64,000 nt of DNA from Rhodococcus sp. AW25M09 (GTDB taxonomy: Bacteria > Actinomycetota > Actinomycetes > Mycobacteriales > Mycobacteriaceae), in contig NZ_CAPS01000109.1 of NCBI RefSeq assembly GCF_000333955.1, forward strand, positions 1 to 64,000, written 5' to 3'. Shown here one piece after another: positions 54,296 to 62,517 of the stretch. Each line of letters opens with the position of its first letter. The stretch's first letter is position 1. The notes beneath the pieces are model-generated. The model saw only the letters and a list, made by a program, of their open reading frames with translations, was not told the origin of the DNA and did not search any database. Made by a program: the position numbers and the translations under genes.

Positions 54296-55530
54296 TACTG
54301 TGCTTCCTGTTCCATTCCCGCGAGCGGGTTCTCGTCGCAGATTTTCGCCGGGGGACGCATCATCAACGTGAGCGGCACCGACTTTCGAGGGGTCTTCCGT
54401 TCCCCGGTACGGGAATGGTCGACACTCGACTTCGGGATCTCCCCCGCCGCCGCCAACGCCATTTCACCGTTACCGATGACGCATTCGGGATCCGGACCGT
54501 CCATGGGCAGTCCGGTGAAGAATTTCGCCGCCATACAACCGCCGCGGCACGAATCGAAATGCGCACACTTGGTGCACGCACCCGAGGTCTGCGGTGAGCG
54601 CAACTCCTGGAACAGTTCCGATGTTTGCCACACCGTTTGGAAGCCGCCCATGCCATCTTTTGCGTCACGGACGATGTTGCCGGCAAGGAAGTTCTCGTGA
54701 ATGGCGAACGGGCACGCGTACACATCGCCGATCGGGTCGATCAAGCACACGACGCGTCCGGCACCGCACAGGTTCAGACCCGGCAACGCGTCACCGAAAG
54801 CGGACAGATGGAAGAACGAGTCACCGGTCAGAACGCCTTCACCGTTGGCGACGAGCCAGTTGTACAGCTCGCGCTGTTGACCCGCCGTGGGGTGCAGATC
54901 GTCCCACACATCCGCACCACGACCCGACGGCCGTAATCGCGTAATGCGCAGCGTTGCAGCATATTTGTCGGCCAGGGCCTTGAAGTCGTCGAGCTGCGAG
55001 ACATTGTGACGGGTGACGACGACCGAGATCTTCGCGTCCCGGAATCCCGCTTCCTTCAGGTTCTCCAGGGCGCGGCACGCCATGTCGAACGAACCGGGTC
55101 CGCGCACCGCGTCGTTGACCTCCGCGGTCGCGCCGTCGATGGAGATCTGTACATCGACGTAGTCCGACGCAGCGAGGCGCGCGGCGACCTTCTTGTCGAT
55201 CTTGACCCCGTTGGTGGAGAACTTCACACCTACCTGATGCGCCGTCGCATAGTCGACGAGCTCCCAGAAATCCGACCGCACCGTCGGCTCACCGCCGCCG
55301 ATATTGACGTAGAACACCTGCATCTTCTGCAGCTCGTCGATGATCGACTTGCACTGTTCGGTACTGAGTTCGCGCGGATCACGGCGACCCGACGAGGACA
55401 GGCAATGCACGCACGAGAGATTGCAGGCGTAGGTCAACTCCCACGTCAGACAGATGGGCGCGTCGAGTCCGAGTTCGAATTGATCGACCAGTTTTCCTAC
55501 CGGAGCTGGTCTTTCGAGTGTGGAAGTCAT
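54295..55530 (-). CDS. mftC: Mycofactocin radical SAM maturase MftC
   Basis: A 411-residue radical SAM/SPASM enzyme that decarboxylates the C-terminal Tyr of MftA and then forms the Val-Tyr carbon-carbon crosslink. The SAM cluster motif TYACNLSCVHC has cysteines at about residues 36, 40 and 43, followed by NIGGGEPTVRSDF. The SPASM cysteines come late: LCGAGRVVCLIDPIGDVYAC, CTKCAHFDSCRGGCMAAKFF and DPECVIG. A C-terminal RPPAKICDENPLAG tail is present. ATG 55530 (MTSTLERPAP) is preferred. A TTG at 55566, 6 nt after the mftB stop and with AAGGA upstream, would add 12 residues and is a real alternative. It stands between mftB and mftD in the canonical order. Confidence 0.95.
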   Translation of the reverse strand: MTSTLERPAPVGKLVDQFELGLDAPICLTWELTYACNLSCVHCLSSSGRRDPRELSTEQCKSIIDELQKMQVFYVNIGGGEPTVRSDFWELVDYATAHQVGVKFSTNGVKIDKKVAARLAASDYVDVQISIDGATAEVNDAVRGPGSFDMACRALENLKEAGFRDAKISVVVTRHNVSQLDDFKALADKYAATLRITRLRPSGRGADVWDDLHPTAGQQRELYNWLVANGEGVLTGDSFFHLSAFGDALPGLNLCGAGRVVCLIDPIGDVYACPFAIHENFLAGNIVRDAKDGMGGFQTVWQTSELFQELRSPQTSGACTKCAHFDSCRGGCMAAKFFTGLPMDGPDPECVIGNGEMALAAAGEIPKSSVDHSRTGERKTPRKSVPLTLMMRPPAKICDENPLAGMEQEAQ

Positions 55531-55572
55531 GGGGGCTGTCCTGTCCAGAAAAAGTTCGAGGGTCAAGGGTCC

Positions 55573-55857
55573 TTAGCGGCGCGTGATCATCTTCGAGTCG
55601 GCCAACGTCGCGAGTGCTTTCACATAGGGAGCCGATCCCGACTCGGTGATGCCCGCAGCCGTGATCGCGGAGCGCATGTCCGGGTGATCGGGGAAAGATT
55701 CGATGATCGCCACGATCGTGCGGTTCTTCAGAAACGAGAGCTTGCGGGTTCCGAAGTGGTAGAGCAGCGCCCCGAATGATTCGGGACGCAGCGCCACCTG
55801 CGGATGCAATGCCCACGGCACGTCCAGATCGAGTGCGTCCTGCACTGCAGCAGTCAT
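55573..55857 (-). CDS. mftB: Mycofactocin peptide chaperone MftB
   Basis: A 94-residue protein of the RiPP recognition element type that binds the MftA leader and presents it to MftC. The sequence (DVPWALHPQVALRPESFGAL, LYHFGTRKLSFLKN, TIVAIIESFPDHPDM) matches the MftB pattern of a winged-helix-like PqqD-type domain. ATG 55857 lies only 2 nt after the mftA stop. A longer open frame up to 56037 is the mftA shadow. The downstream mftC follows within 6 to 42 nt depending on its start. Confidence 0.94.
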   Translation of the reverse strand: MTAAVQDALDLDVPWALHPQVALRPESFGALLYHFGTRKLSFLKNRTIVAIIESFPDHPDMRSAITAAGITESGSAPYVKALATLADSKMITRR

Positions 55858-55859
55858 GA

Positions 55860-55973
55860 TCAGTACACGCCGCACATGCCGTCGATGGATACTTCCTCGA
55901 CCAACGATTCTTCGACCAGATCGGACTCGACGACAGCCGTGCCGACCACAGCGTTCTCGTTCTTCTTCGACAT
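55860..55973 (-). CDS. mftA: Mycofactocin precursor peptide MftA
   Basis: A 37-residue ribosomal precursor: MSKKNENAVVGTAVVESDLV and an acidic middle, ending in the diagnostic IDGMCGVY. The last Val-Tyr pair is the part converted to mycofactocin. The gene heads the mft block and has a strong ribosome site, GGAGG, 7 nt before ATG 55973; mftB begins 2 nt after its TGA. The divergent mftR starts 105 bp away. The gene is easily missed because of its size. Confidence 0.97.
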   Translation of the reverse strand: MSKKNENAVVGTAVVESDLVEESLVEEVSIDGMCGVY

Positions 55974-56078
55974 CTGAAACCTCCGGAGATTGATGGGGAC
56001 CACACTCGAGATCGACAGTGGCTTGGATCACTACCATAATGGCACTGGGTGCATAAAGACAGAAGATGCGAGGAAAAT
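55974..56078. promoter_or_regulatory. Divergent mftA-mftR promoter region with candidate operator
   Basis: This 105-bp spacer must hold both promoters. It contains an imperfect palindrome CACT-N3-GATC-N3-AGTG at 56003-56020, 30 bp upstream of the mftA start and 58 bp upstream of mftR, which is a sensible place for MftR to bind. The TATGGT-like hexamer on the minus strand near 56033-56038 could be an mftA -10 box. None of this is experimentally supported here. Confidence 0.45.
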
Positions 56079-56684
56079 ATGGCCAGGAGCGCGAAACCGT
56101 CCAGTCGGGTAGGTCGGCGCCCGTCCACGACGCTGGGCGAACTGAGCGATATCGGGATCGAATTGTTCGCCTCCAAAGGCTTCGAGGAGACCAGCGTCGA
56201 CGACATAGCCGACGCGGCAGGCATCGCGAGGCGAACGTTCTTCCGCTACTTCCCGTCCAAGAACGCGGTTCCCTGGGGTGACTTCGAGTCTCAACTCGCC
56301 GCGCTGAGGATCCATCTCGACGGCCTTCCCGAAGATATGGGCCTAGCGGATGGATTGCGTTCCGCTTTGGTGCAGTTCAATACTTTTCCCGAGGAAGAAG
56401 CCGCGGTTCACCGGCAGCGGATGGCGTTGATTCTGGGCAATCCGGCACTGCAGAGCTATTCGATGGTCATGTACGAGGGATGGCGAGCTGTCATCGCCGA
56501 ATACGTCGCCGCACGAAGCGCTTCCGATCCCACAGACCACTTTCCGCGAACGGTGGGCTGGATGGTCCTCGGTGTGGCAATCTCGGCATACGAGCAGTGG
56601 CTGACCGATGACCGCGAGGATTTGGCCGAGCTACTCACCGCCGGGATCGCACCACTGCAGTCCGGCCTGAAACCACCGCCTTAG
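56079..56684 (+). CDS. mftR: Mycofactocin system TetR regulator MftR
   Basis: A 201-residue TetR repressor. The helix-turn-helix is IGIELFASKGFEETSVDDIA followed by DAAGIARRTFFRYFPSKNAV, where the RTFFRYFPSKNAVPWGDFE stretch is typical of MftR. In mycobacteria MftR represses the mft genes and is released by long-chain acyl-CoA. ATG 56079 (MARSAKPSS) is chosen because GAGGA lies a few bases upstream; a GTG at 56049 would add ten residues. It is divergent from mftA, and mftM follows 27 nt downstream. Confidence 0.93.
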   Translation: MARSAKPSSRVGRRPSTTLGELSDIGIELFASKGFEETSVDDIADAAGIARRTFFRYFPSKNAVPWGDFESQLAALRIHLDGLPEDMGLADGLRSALVQFNTFPEEEAAVHRQRMALILGNPALQSYSMVMYEGWRAVIAEYVAARSASDPTDHFPRTVGWMVLGVAISAYEQWLTDDREDLAELLTAGIAPLQSGLKPPP

Positions 56685-56711
56685 CGCACCCGAATACAGA
56701 AGGCTATCGAG

Positions 56712-57539
56712 ATGACCGAACTTGACGCACTCGCACCGAGTCCCGACGACGTCTGGGCTCACGAGAACGTCGTGGTGCGACGCATACCCGGACTCGAGTT
56801 CGATGCTGTGAGAACAGGATCCACCGTGCAAGTAAGCCACGGGCTCACCTCGGCCGAGATCGGTGAACGTCTCGTTCCCATCGTTACTGCCCAAGCCCGC
56901 CACGTCGGCCTTTCCCAGCGTGAGTTCGAGTTGGTGTTGGTGGGAATCGTCCGCAGCACTGTGTCCGATCCGATCGATGCCTGGGCCACGTACTACCGAA
57001 ACTCATTGGACGAGCTGGTTTCCGGCTCTGCCGATTTCGCTCCCGTCCATGAGCGCGCAGAGTCCTTGATCGTCGGCTCGGTACTCGATCTCGGATCGTG
57101 CTTCGGTTTCTTTCCGCTGCGACTGGCGATGAAGGGCCACTCCGTCACTGCCACGGACCTGTCCGCCGGCACCATGCGGTTGCTCGCTACCGTTGCTCCG
57201 CATCTCGGGATCACTCTCGACACTCTGGTCTGCGACGCGACTGACGTCCCAGTTGCGGACAACAGCGTCGACACCGTGACGGCACTGCATCTTCTCGAAC
57301 ACGTCGACGCCGATACCGGCTCCCGCATCGTTGCCGAAGCCTTGCGCACCGCACGCTGCCGCGTCGTCATCGCCGTGCCCTTCGAGACCGCGACCACCGC
57401 CTGCCACGGACACGTCCGCACGTTCGACGAGGCTGCATTGGTCGAGCTCGGTCGCTCGACGGGGCTGGAATTCCAGACCTCGGAGCACCACGGCGGGTGG
57501 CTCGTGATCGACAAGATCTCGGCACCCCAGTTCGCCTGA
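56712..57539 (+). CDS. mftM: Mycofactocin oligosaccharide methyltransferase MftM
   Basis: A 275-residue class I SAM-dependent methyltransferase. An N-terminal 120 residues typical of MftM (SPDDVWAHENVVVRRIPGLE, VGLSQREFELVLVGIVRSTV) precede the Rossmann fold. Motif I is GSVLDLGSCFGFFPLRLAMK, then VTATDLSAGTMRLL, VDTVTALHLLEHVDADTGSR and HGHVRTFDEAALVELGRSTG. MftM methylates a glucose of the mycofactocin glycan. It follows mftR by 27 nt on the same strand; GAAGG upstream of ATG 56712 supports the start. The link to mftR and the cofactor cluster makes this call firm, although generic methyltransferase similarity alone would not. Confidence 0.88.
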   Translation: MTELDALAPSPDDVWAHENVVVRRIPGLEFDAVRTGSTVQVSHGLTSAEIGERLVPIVTAQARHVGLSQREFELVLVGIVRSTVSDPIDAWATYYRNSLDELVSGSADFAPVHERAESLIVGSVLDLGSCFGFFPLRLAMKGHSVTATDLSAGTMRLLATVAPHLGITLDTLVCDATDVPVADNSVDTVTALHLLEHVDADTGSRIVAEALRTARCRVVIAVPFETATTACHGHVRTFDEAALVELGRSTGLEFQTSEHHGGWLVIDKISAPQFA

Positions 57540-57570
57540 CCTGCCGATGGTCTCGACAAGCCGGTGGATG

Positions 57571-58251
57571 TCAGATCAGCCCCTGCTTACTTGCCGCATA
57601 CACCGCTTCCGCTCTTCGGCTGACCGCGAGTTTCCGCATGATATTGCTGACGTGAAATTTCACCGTCGTGGCCGAGATGAACAGTCGTGTTCCGATCATG
57701 TTGTTGGACAGTCCTGTCGCAAGCAGTCGAAGCACCTCGAGTTCGCGCTCGGTCAAGCGCTCGATGCTGCTCGGAGTGCCGTTGAGTGATCGGACGACAG
57801 CCGAGGCGCTGCGCGAATCGAAGGCGCTCTCCCCACGCGAGACGGCCCGGATTGCCCGAACCAACTCGGTGGTATCGACGTCCTTGACCACGTATCCCCG
57901 AGCTCCGGCGTGCACGGCCTCCACCACGAGTCGGTCGTCCAGAAAGGTCGTCAACACGAGCAGACCGATTCCGTTGTGTACCTTGGCCAATTGCGCACAC
58001 AGCGCCAGGCCCTCGTAGTCCGAGCTGGCGGAGAGCTTGAGGTCCATCAACACGATGTCGGGCTCGACCCGCGCGACAACGGCCAATCCCTCTTCCCGGT
58101 TCGACGCCTCCCCCACGATCGTCAGATCCGACTCGCGTTGGAGCACCGACCGCAGCCCGTCCCTGAGAATGGCATGATCGTCGACCAGCACGATGCGGAC
58201 GGTGGGTGCCGCCACCTGACCGATGCCCGTGCGAACCGTCGGAACGCTCAC
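57571..58251 (-). CDS. mnoR: NarL/LuxR-family response regulator (MnoR-like)
   Basis: A 226-residue two-component response regulator. The receiver domain (about 18-135) has the acidic pocket VRIVLVDDHAILRDGL, the phosphorylated Asp 70 in PDIVLMDLK, the Thr of LLVLTTFLDD and the Lys of GYVVKDVDTTEL. The LuxR-type helix-turn-helix is at the C terminus: RLTERELEVLRLLATGLSNN, then FISATTVKFHVSNIMRKLAV. Its start overlaps the kinase stop by 4 nt. In M. smegmatis an equivalent pair next to the propanediol and methanol dehydrogenase genes (MnoS/MnoR) activates them, and the gene order here matches. The name rests on context and domain type. Confidence 0.85.
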   Translation of the reverse strand: MSVPTVRTGIGQVAAPTVRIVLVDDHAILRDGLRSVLQRESDLTIVGEASNREEGLAVVARVEPDIVLMDLKLSASSDYEGLALCAQLAKVHNGIGLLVLTTFLDDRLVVEAVHAGARGYVVKDVDTTELVRAIRAVSRGESAFDSRSASAVVRSLNGTPSSIERLTERELEVLRLLATGLSNNMIGTRLFISATTVKFHVSNIMRKLAVSRRAEAVYAASKQGLI

Positions 58252-59621
58252 TGTGTTTCGCCCTTCTCGGATTGTTCCTGGAAGGGAATACGCACTGCCA
58301 CGCGCACACCCCCGGTACGGGCGCGGCGGATCTCGAGAGTGCCACCGTGTTCGCGGGTGCGGGCCGCCATGTTCGCCAATCCGCGGTGCCGGCCATCGAC
58401 GTCGGTGGTCTCGGCCATATGCAGCATCATGCGCAGATGGGCCGGATCTCCGTCGCCATCATCGGCAATCGAGAGCTGCACCTGATCGGGCGAATACGTC
58501 AATCGAAGTATTGCCCGCGATGCGTGTGCGTGCACCGCGGTGTTGAACAGTGCTTCGCCCGCGATGCGGAGCAGTGAATGCTCGCATTCGCCACTCAATT
58601 CGACGGGAGTTCCTTCGACCCGCAACGACACCTGCAGCTCGTCGGGCATGTGGACTATCGAGAGCTGTTCGAGCATTTCGGGAAGCGACGTTCTATCGAC
58701 GTCCTGTGGATGATTGAGCGCGTAGATCGCCGACCGCAGCTGTTCCACTGCTCGTCGCGTCAGATCCTTGGCCAGATCCAGTCTTTCACCACGCTCCTCG
58801 ACGGAGATGTCGCTGCGACACACTTCGATCTGCATACCCGCGGACAGAACCGCCTGGGTGACGCTGTCGTGCAGTTCGCGGGCAATGCGGTGGCGTTCGT
58901 CGTCGAGCACCTGATGCTGATGCGCGGCACCCAGCTGTCGCTGCGTCAGCTGCAGTTCGGCATTTCGGGCCGCCAGATCGGCTGCTGTCCGGTTCGCCTG
59001 AGCATAGGCGTTCTCGGTGCGCTCGAGCAGTTGCCTTCGACTCTGGAACAGAGCCGAATTCTGCAGTGCCACCGCAGTTTGGCTGGCGAGAATGCTCAAC
59101 ACCGCGGCGTCCGTGCCGTCGAGGACCCGCTGCTCGCCGGTCCACGCCGCGAACGCCCCGACGACACCTCCGTCGAACGCGATCGGCACGAAGGCGTGAT
59201 GGGCCGAGATCACCGGAGTCAGGCCGCCCCCGCACGTCGACTTCTGGATCGACTCGAGGCAGTCGATGACGTCGTCCGGCAGCGGCGGCCCCTCGACGTT
59301 GTCGACCAGGAACGGCGTTGCATCGGGTCCGAGCACCAACCGTCGAGGGCCGGCGTCCGGGAGCGCACCATCGGCGAGAGCGAACACGACCCACCGTGCA
59401 CTCAGGTGAGCGCGAGCAGCCTCGGCCACCGCGCATACCAGCGTTTCCGGACCGTCGACCGTGCGTACCAGCGCGCGTGAAATGAGCTCCAGCGCATAGA
59501 CCACGCGTTCCAAACGCTCTGCCGCGCCGCGATACTGGGGATAGAACGTGTTCTTTCCCGAGCGCAGCCCAGTCAACAGAGACAAATCCGGTCCGGACGT
59601 GACATCAGGTTCAGACGTCAC
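58248..59621 (-). CDS. mnoS: GAF-domain sensor histidine kinase (MnoS-like)
   Basis: A 457-residue soluble sensor kinase without membrane segments. A GAF domain spans roughly residues 45-190 (FLVDNVEGPPLPDDVIDCLE, HHAFVPIAFDGGVVGAFAAW), then a probable coiled coil (RRQLLERTENAYAQANRTAA). The HisKA_3 motif is DDERHRIARELHDSVTQAVL with the phosphorylated His, and the ATPase ends with SIADDGDGD and HRGLANMAARTREHGGTLEI. It would sense an alcohol-related cytoplasmic signal and phosphorylate the adjacent regulator. GTG 59621 overlaps the alcohol dehydrogenase stop (GTGA), so the three genes form one operon. A longer frame to 59687 would run into the dehydrogenase. Confidence 0.86.
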   Translation of the reverse strand: MTSEPDVTSGPDLSLLTGLRSGKNTFYPQYRGAAERLERVVYALELISRALVRTVDGPETLVCAVAEAARAHLSARWVVFALADGALPDAGPRRLVLGPDATPFLVDNVEGPPLPDDVIDCLESIQKSTCGGGLTPVISAHHAFVPIAFDGGVVGAFAAWTGEQRVLDGTDAAVLSILASQTAVALQNSALFQSRRQLLERTENAYAQANRTAADLAARNAELQLTQRQLGAAHQHQVLDDERHRIARELHDSVTQAVLSAGMQIEVCRSDISVEERGERLDLAKDLTRRAVEQLRSAIYALNHPQDVDRTSLPEMLEQLSIVHMPDELQVSLRVEGTPVELSGECEHSLLRIAGEALFNTAVHAHASRAILRLTYSPDQVQLSIADDGDGDPAHLRMMLHMAETTDVDGRHRGLANMAARTREHGGTLEIRRARTGGVRVAVRIPFQEQSEKGETQ

Positions 59622-60840
59622 AGTGCCACCCTGAACAGATCGACCATCTCGCGATGTGTGGCCGAACGGGGATTGGTGGACATGCACGCATCGAGGAGTG
59701 CGTTGGTCGCCAACACATCCAGATCGGACTCACTGACACCGATCTGAGCCAGACCGGTAGGAACCCCGACTCGACGCGCGAGGCGATCCACGCGGTCTGC
59801 GACGGCCATGGCAGCCTCTTCCGGCGTAGCTCTGCCCTCGGGCAATCCCAGGCTCGTCGCGATCGCCACGTACGGCAATGGATCCTGCGCGGCGTTGAAG
59901 CGGATGACGTGGGGCAGCAACACGCCGTTGATCACCCCGTGCGGTAGGTCGAGCAGTCCCCCCACCTGATGGCTCATCGCATGCGTGGCACCGAGAATCG
60001 CGTTGGTGAACGCCAACCCGGCCTCCAAGCTGGCCTGCGCCATCGATGCCCGTGCGACCATGTCGGTGGGATCGTCGATGGTCCGAGCCAATTGGGACAT
60101 CACCATGGTGATCGCTCGGAGTGCGTGGTGATCGGTGAGCTGGTTGTGACCGAGCGAGACGAATGCCTCGATTCCGTGCGTCAGGGCATCCAAACCCGTT
60201 GCAGCATTGAGCCATTCGGGCATCGTGGTCAGCAACACCGGATCGATCACGGTGATATCGGGAACGAGTGCCCGGCCGAGAATGGTGATCTTGGTCGAGC
60301 GTGCGGTATCGGTGACGATGCAGAACTGCGAGACGTCGGCCCCGGTGCCCGATGTCGTCGGCACCATCACCAGAGGTGGGATCGGCCGCGTGGCCTGATC
60401 GACACCCTCGTAATCGAGGATTCTGCCGCCGTTGCCGGCAAGGATGGCAATCCCTTTGGCCGCATCCATCACCGACCCCCGCCGATTGCTACCAGCACAT
60501 CGCAGCCGAGTTCGGTGTAAGCGACGTTCCCTGCCTCGATCTCGAAGTCCTTGGGATTGGGCGTCAGAGCGCTCCACACCTGAGGCTCGAGGCCCTGCGC
60601 AACGAGCAGGTCGACCAGTTGCCCGGCCCAGCCGCTGTCGATCAACCCCGCGTCCGTGACGACCATCGGACGGACCCCGCCCAGACGACGAGCTGCGTGG
60701 GCCGCCTCGCCCAACGAGTTCTGACCGAACACGATCTCGGGAGCATGGAACTTCAGTACTCGCGGTGCCTCGGCGCGGCTGCGCTGCACGTCGAGATCGT
60801 GCAGAGCCCTACCGACATCCGCAGTGGCTGCCTGGTCCAC
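59618..60840 (-). CDS. Iron-containing alcohol dehydrogenase (DhaT-like), broken by a 1-nt frameshift
   Basis: A group III iron-dependent alcohol dehydrogenase of about 407 residues, split into two overlapping frames (60840-60469 and 60577-59618). The N part holds KFHAPEIVFGQNSLGEAAHA and ends at the cofactor motif DVLVAIGGG. The second frame continues exactly with SVMDAAKGIAILAGNGG. It goes on to MVPTTSGTGADVSQFCIVTD, the metal-site stretch DALTHGIEAFVSLGHNQLTD, NAILGATHAMSHQVGG and LPHGVINGVLLPHVIRFN. Gene order (methanol dehydrogenase, MoxR, VWA, this gene, kinase, regulator) matches the M. smegmatis mno locus, where it is annotated as 1,3-propanediol dehydrogenase. GTG 60840 has GAGGG upstream. 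If the deletion is real the enzyme is lost and coupling to the kinase gene may suffer. Confidence 0.85.
60476..60480 (-). other. Probable frameshift in a G run of the alcohol dehydrogenase
   Basis: On the minus strand the gene reads GCAATCGGC, then five Gs, then TCGG, giving AIGGGR and a stop. Six Gs would give AIGGGSVMDAA, the family's cofactor-binding motif, and make 59618-60840 an exact 408-codon frame. A homopolymer of this kind is a common place both for sequencing errors and for slipped-strand mutation. Confidence 0.8.
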
Positions 60841-60943
60841 GGTTCACCCTCGCTGTCCTCCGGTCCGAAAACATCCAGACCTGTGATTCAGGTTACAACC
60901 TTACGAGGTAAACCGATTCGTTCCCACCAGCACCGGACCAGTT

Positions 60944-60971
60944 CCGTACCTGCCCGATCGGGCAGGTACGG
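60944..60971. promoter_or_regulatory. Perfect 28-bp palindrome between VWA gene and alcohol dehydrogenase operon
   Basis: CCGTACCTGCCCGA is followed directly by TCGGGCAGGTACGG. The site is 28 nt past the VWA stop and about 100 bp upstream of the alcohol dehydrogenase start, in a 159-bp gap. It may be a terminator stem for moxR-VWA (no U tract) or the binding site of the MnoR-like regulator for the dehydrogenase operon; the full symmetry favours a protein site. Confidence 0.6.
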
Positions 60972-60999
60972 CGATGTGGACGGTCAGGTAGGAACCCGA

Positions 61000-62517
61000 T
61001 CAGGACAATGCATGCCCCAGTTCGGCCGCCTGCGCGGTCAACTGTTCGCCGTCGCGCGCCACCACCACGCGGTCGCATATCTGCTCGTAGTCCTGCATCG
61101 AGCACGCTGCCTGCGCCCAATAGCGCCGCGCTTCGGGGGTGATCCACGCGATGCGGTGCACCTTGGACCGAATCTTTTCCAACGCCTCCAGTCCCGGTGG
61201 CCGTCCGTTGCACCGGCCGTCCCCCACGATGATGACGGCGGTGCGCTTGTTCAACACGTCCCCGTGCGAATCCAGCAGATCGCCGAAGGTTCTGCCGTAG
61301 TCACTGCTGGCTTCGAGGTCCAGTCGCGCGTCGGCGAGAACCGCAGCCAGCGCACCGTCTCCGGTACTGCCGAGCAGGGTGGTCGTCACGTCCACCGGCG
61401 CATCGACGAACCCCATCACCGTGCACCGGTGCGCGCGCGAATGCATGGCCTGCGCCAGTCGCAGTGTGAACGCCGTGATCGGCCGAACCGACAGCGACAC
61501 GTCCGCCAGAACGAGGAGTCGGACCTTGTCGGGGACCGGTGTTTTCGTGATGAGTCGGAACGGGATCCCGTCGGTACGCAGACTCGACCGCACGGTCCGC
61601 CGCATGTCCAGCGGCCCGCGTGAGTGCTCGCGGGGCCGCGGGCGCGGAGTACCGCGCATGTGCCGCAGCACTTCGTGGCTGGCACGTTCGATCTCGGCGT
61701 GCCGGCCGATCGCCTGCTCCGCGCCGTCGACCGGCACAGGTGACGACATCGTCCCCGTCACGTCCCCCAGTGCCGCCACGAAGGCTTCGACGGCATCGGT
61801 GATCCGGTCGAGCAACGCTGCACTGAGCGGACCCAAATCACCACTATCGCCGTAGACGCTGCGCGGATCGTAGGCATCGAACCACGCCAGAATTCCCGCC
61901 GGATCCTCCCAGTTCAGTTGGCCCGCAACCGCTCCACTGGTGCTCGACGCCAACTCCCCCGCCGCGGTCGAACCGGAGCGCTCCAGGTCGACGGTGTAGG
62001 TGACACCCCGTCGACCCATGTCACCGTCCGTATCGATGGACAGATCGTGGTCCTCGGACGAGAGGCTGATGTCGTCGTCGTCCTTGTGCGGGTTGAAGCC
62101 CTTGTCTGCCTCCGGGGCGTCGAGCAGGTCCCCGATTTCGACGGCACGCTCGTTGTACTCGGCGTATTTCGCTGCCTCCTGGTCTGCTCCCACATCCAGA
62201 TCGGTCGGCAGTCCGCCCGCTACCTGCGCGCCGAGGTGTGAACGCTGCTCGTCCTCGGCATTGTCGACGAAGGCCCCGAACATCGACTCGAACGCGAGAT
62301 CGAAACCGTGCTGTTCGTGGTCGTACTTCGCGCAGGTCGCGCGCAGCGCCGCCTGCAATACCGTGAGATGACGGGCCCCGAGCAGGCCGAGGACGCGTCG
62401 TACCTCGATGACCTCGGCGGGCGATGCGGCGACTCCGAAGCGGCGCAGCATCCGCCCGAACACCGCCGCCAGCACGTCGAGTACCACCGATGCCGAGAAG
62501 GTCTGTGCCACAGTCAT
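61000..62517 (-). CDS. VWA domain-containing (CoxE-like) protein
   Basis: A 505-residue protein with a C-terminal von Willebrand factor A domain. The metal-ion-dependent adhesion site is LLVLADVSLSVRPITAFTLR (DxSxS), with a late VIIVGDGRCN. The middle is Asp/Glu-rich (NPHKDDDDISLSSEDHDLSI) and probably disordered. Such proteins work with MoxR AAA ATPases as chaperones for metal or cofactor insertion. ATG 62517 overlaps the moxR stop (ATGA), so the two are coupled. In mycobacteria this pair lies beside the NDMA-dependent methanol dehydrogenase, as here, so activation of that enzyme is a reasonable guess. A long frame further upstream is the moxR shadow. Confidence 0.88.
   Translation of the reverse strand: MTVAQTFSASVVLDVLAAVFGRMLRRFGVAASPAEVIEVRRVLGLLGARHLTVLQAALRATCAKYDHEQHGFDLAFESMFGAFVDNAEDEQRSHLGAQVAGGLPTDLDVGADQEAAKYAEYNERAVEIGDLLDAPEADKGFNPHKDDDDISLSSEDHDLSIDTDGDMGRRGVTYTVDLERSGSTAAGELASSTSGAVAGQLNWEDPAGILAWFDAYDPRSVYGDSGDLGPLSAALLDRITDAVEAFVAALGDVTGTMSSPVPVDGAEQAIGRHAEIERASHEVLRHMRGTPRPRPREHSRGPLDMRRTVRSSLRTDGIPFRLITKTPVPDKVRLLVLADVSLSVRPITAFTLRLAQAMHSRAHRCTVMGFVDAPVDVTTTLLGSTGDGALAAVLADARLDLEASSDYGRTFGDLLDSHGDVLNKRTAVIIVGDGRCNGRPPGLEALEKIRSKVHRIAWITPEARRYWAQAACSMQDYEQICDRVVVARDGEQLTAQAAELGHALS

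Noticed and set aside
54295-55566. Unusual C-terminal tail of MftC as a novelty
   Set aside because: A Pro-rich tail ending in a CDENP-like motif is, as far as I recall, normal for MftC, so I do not count it as new.
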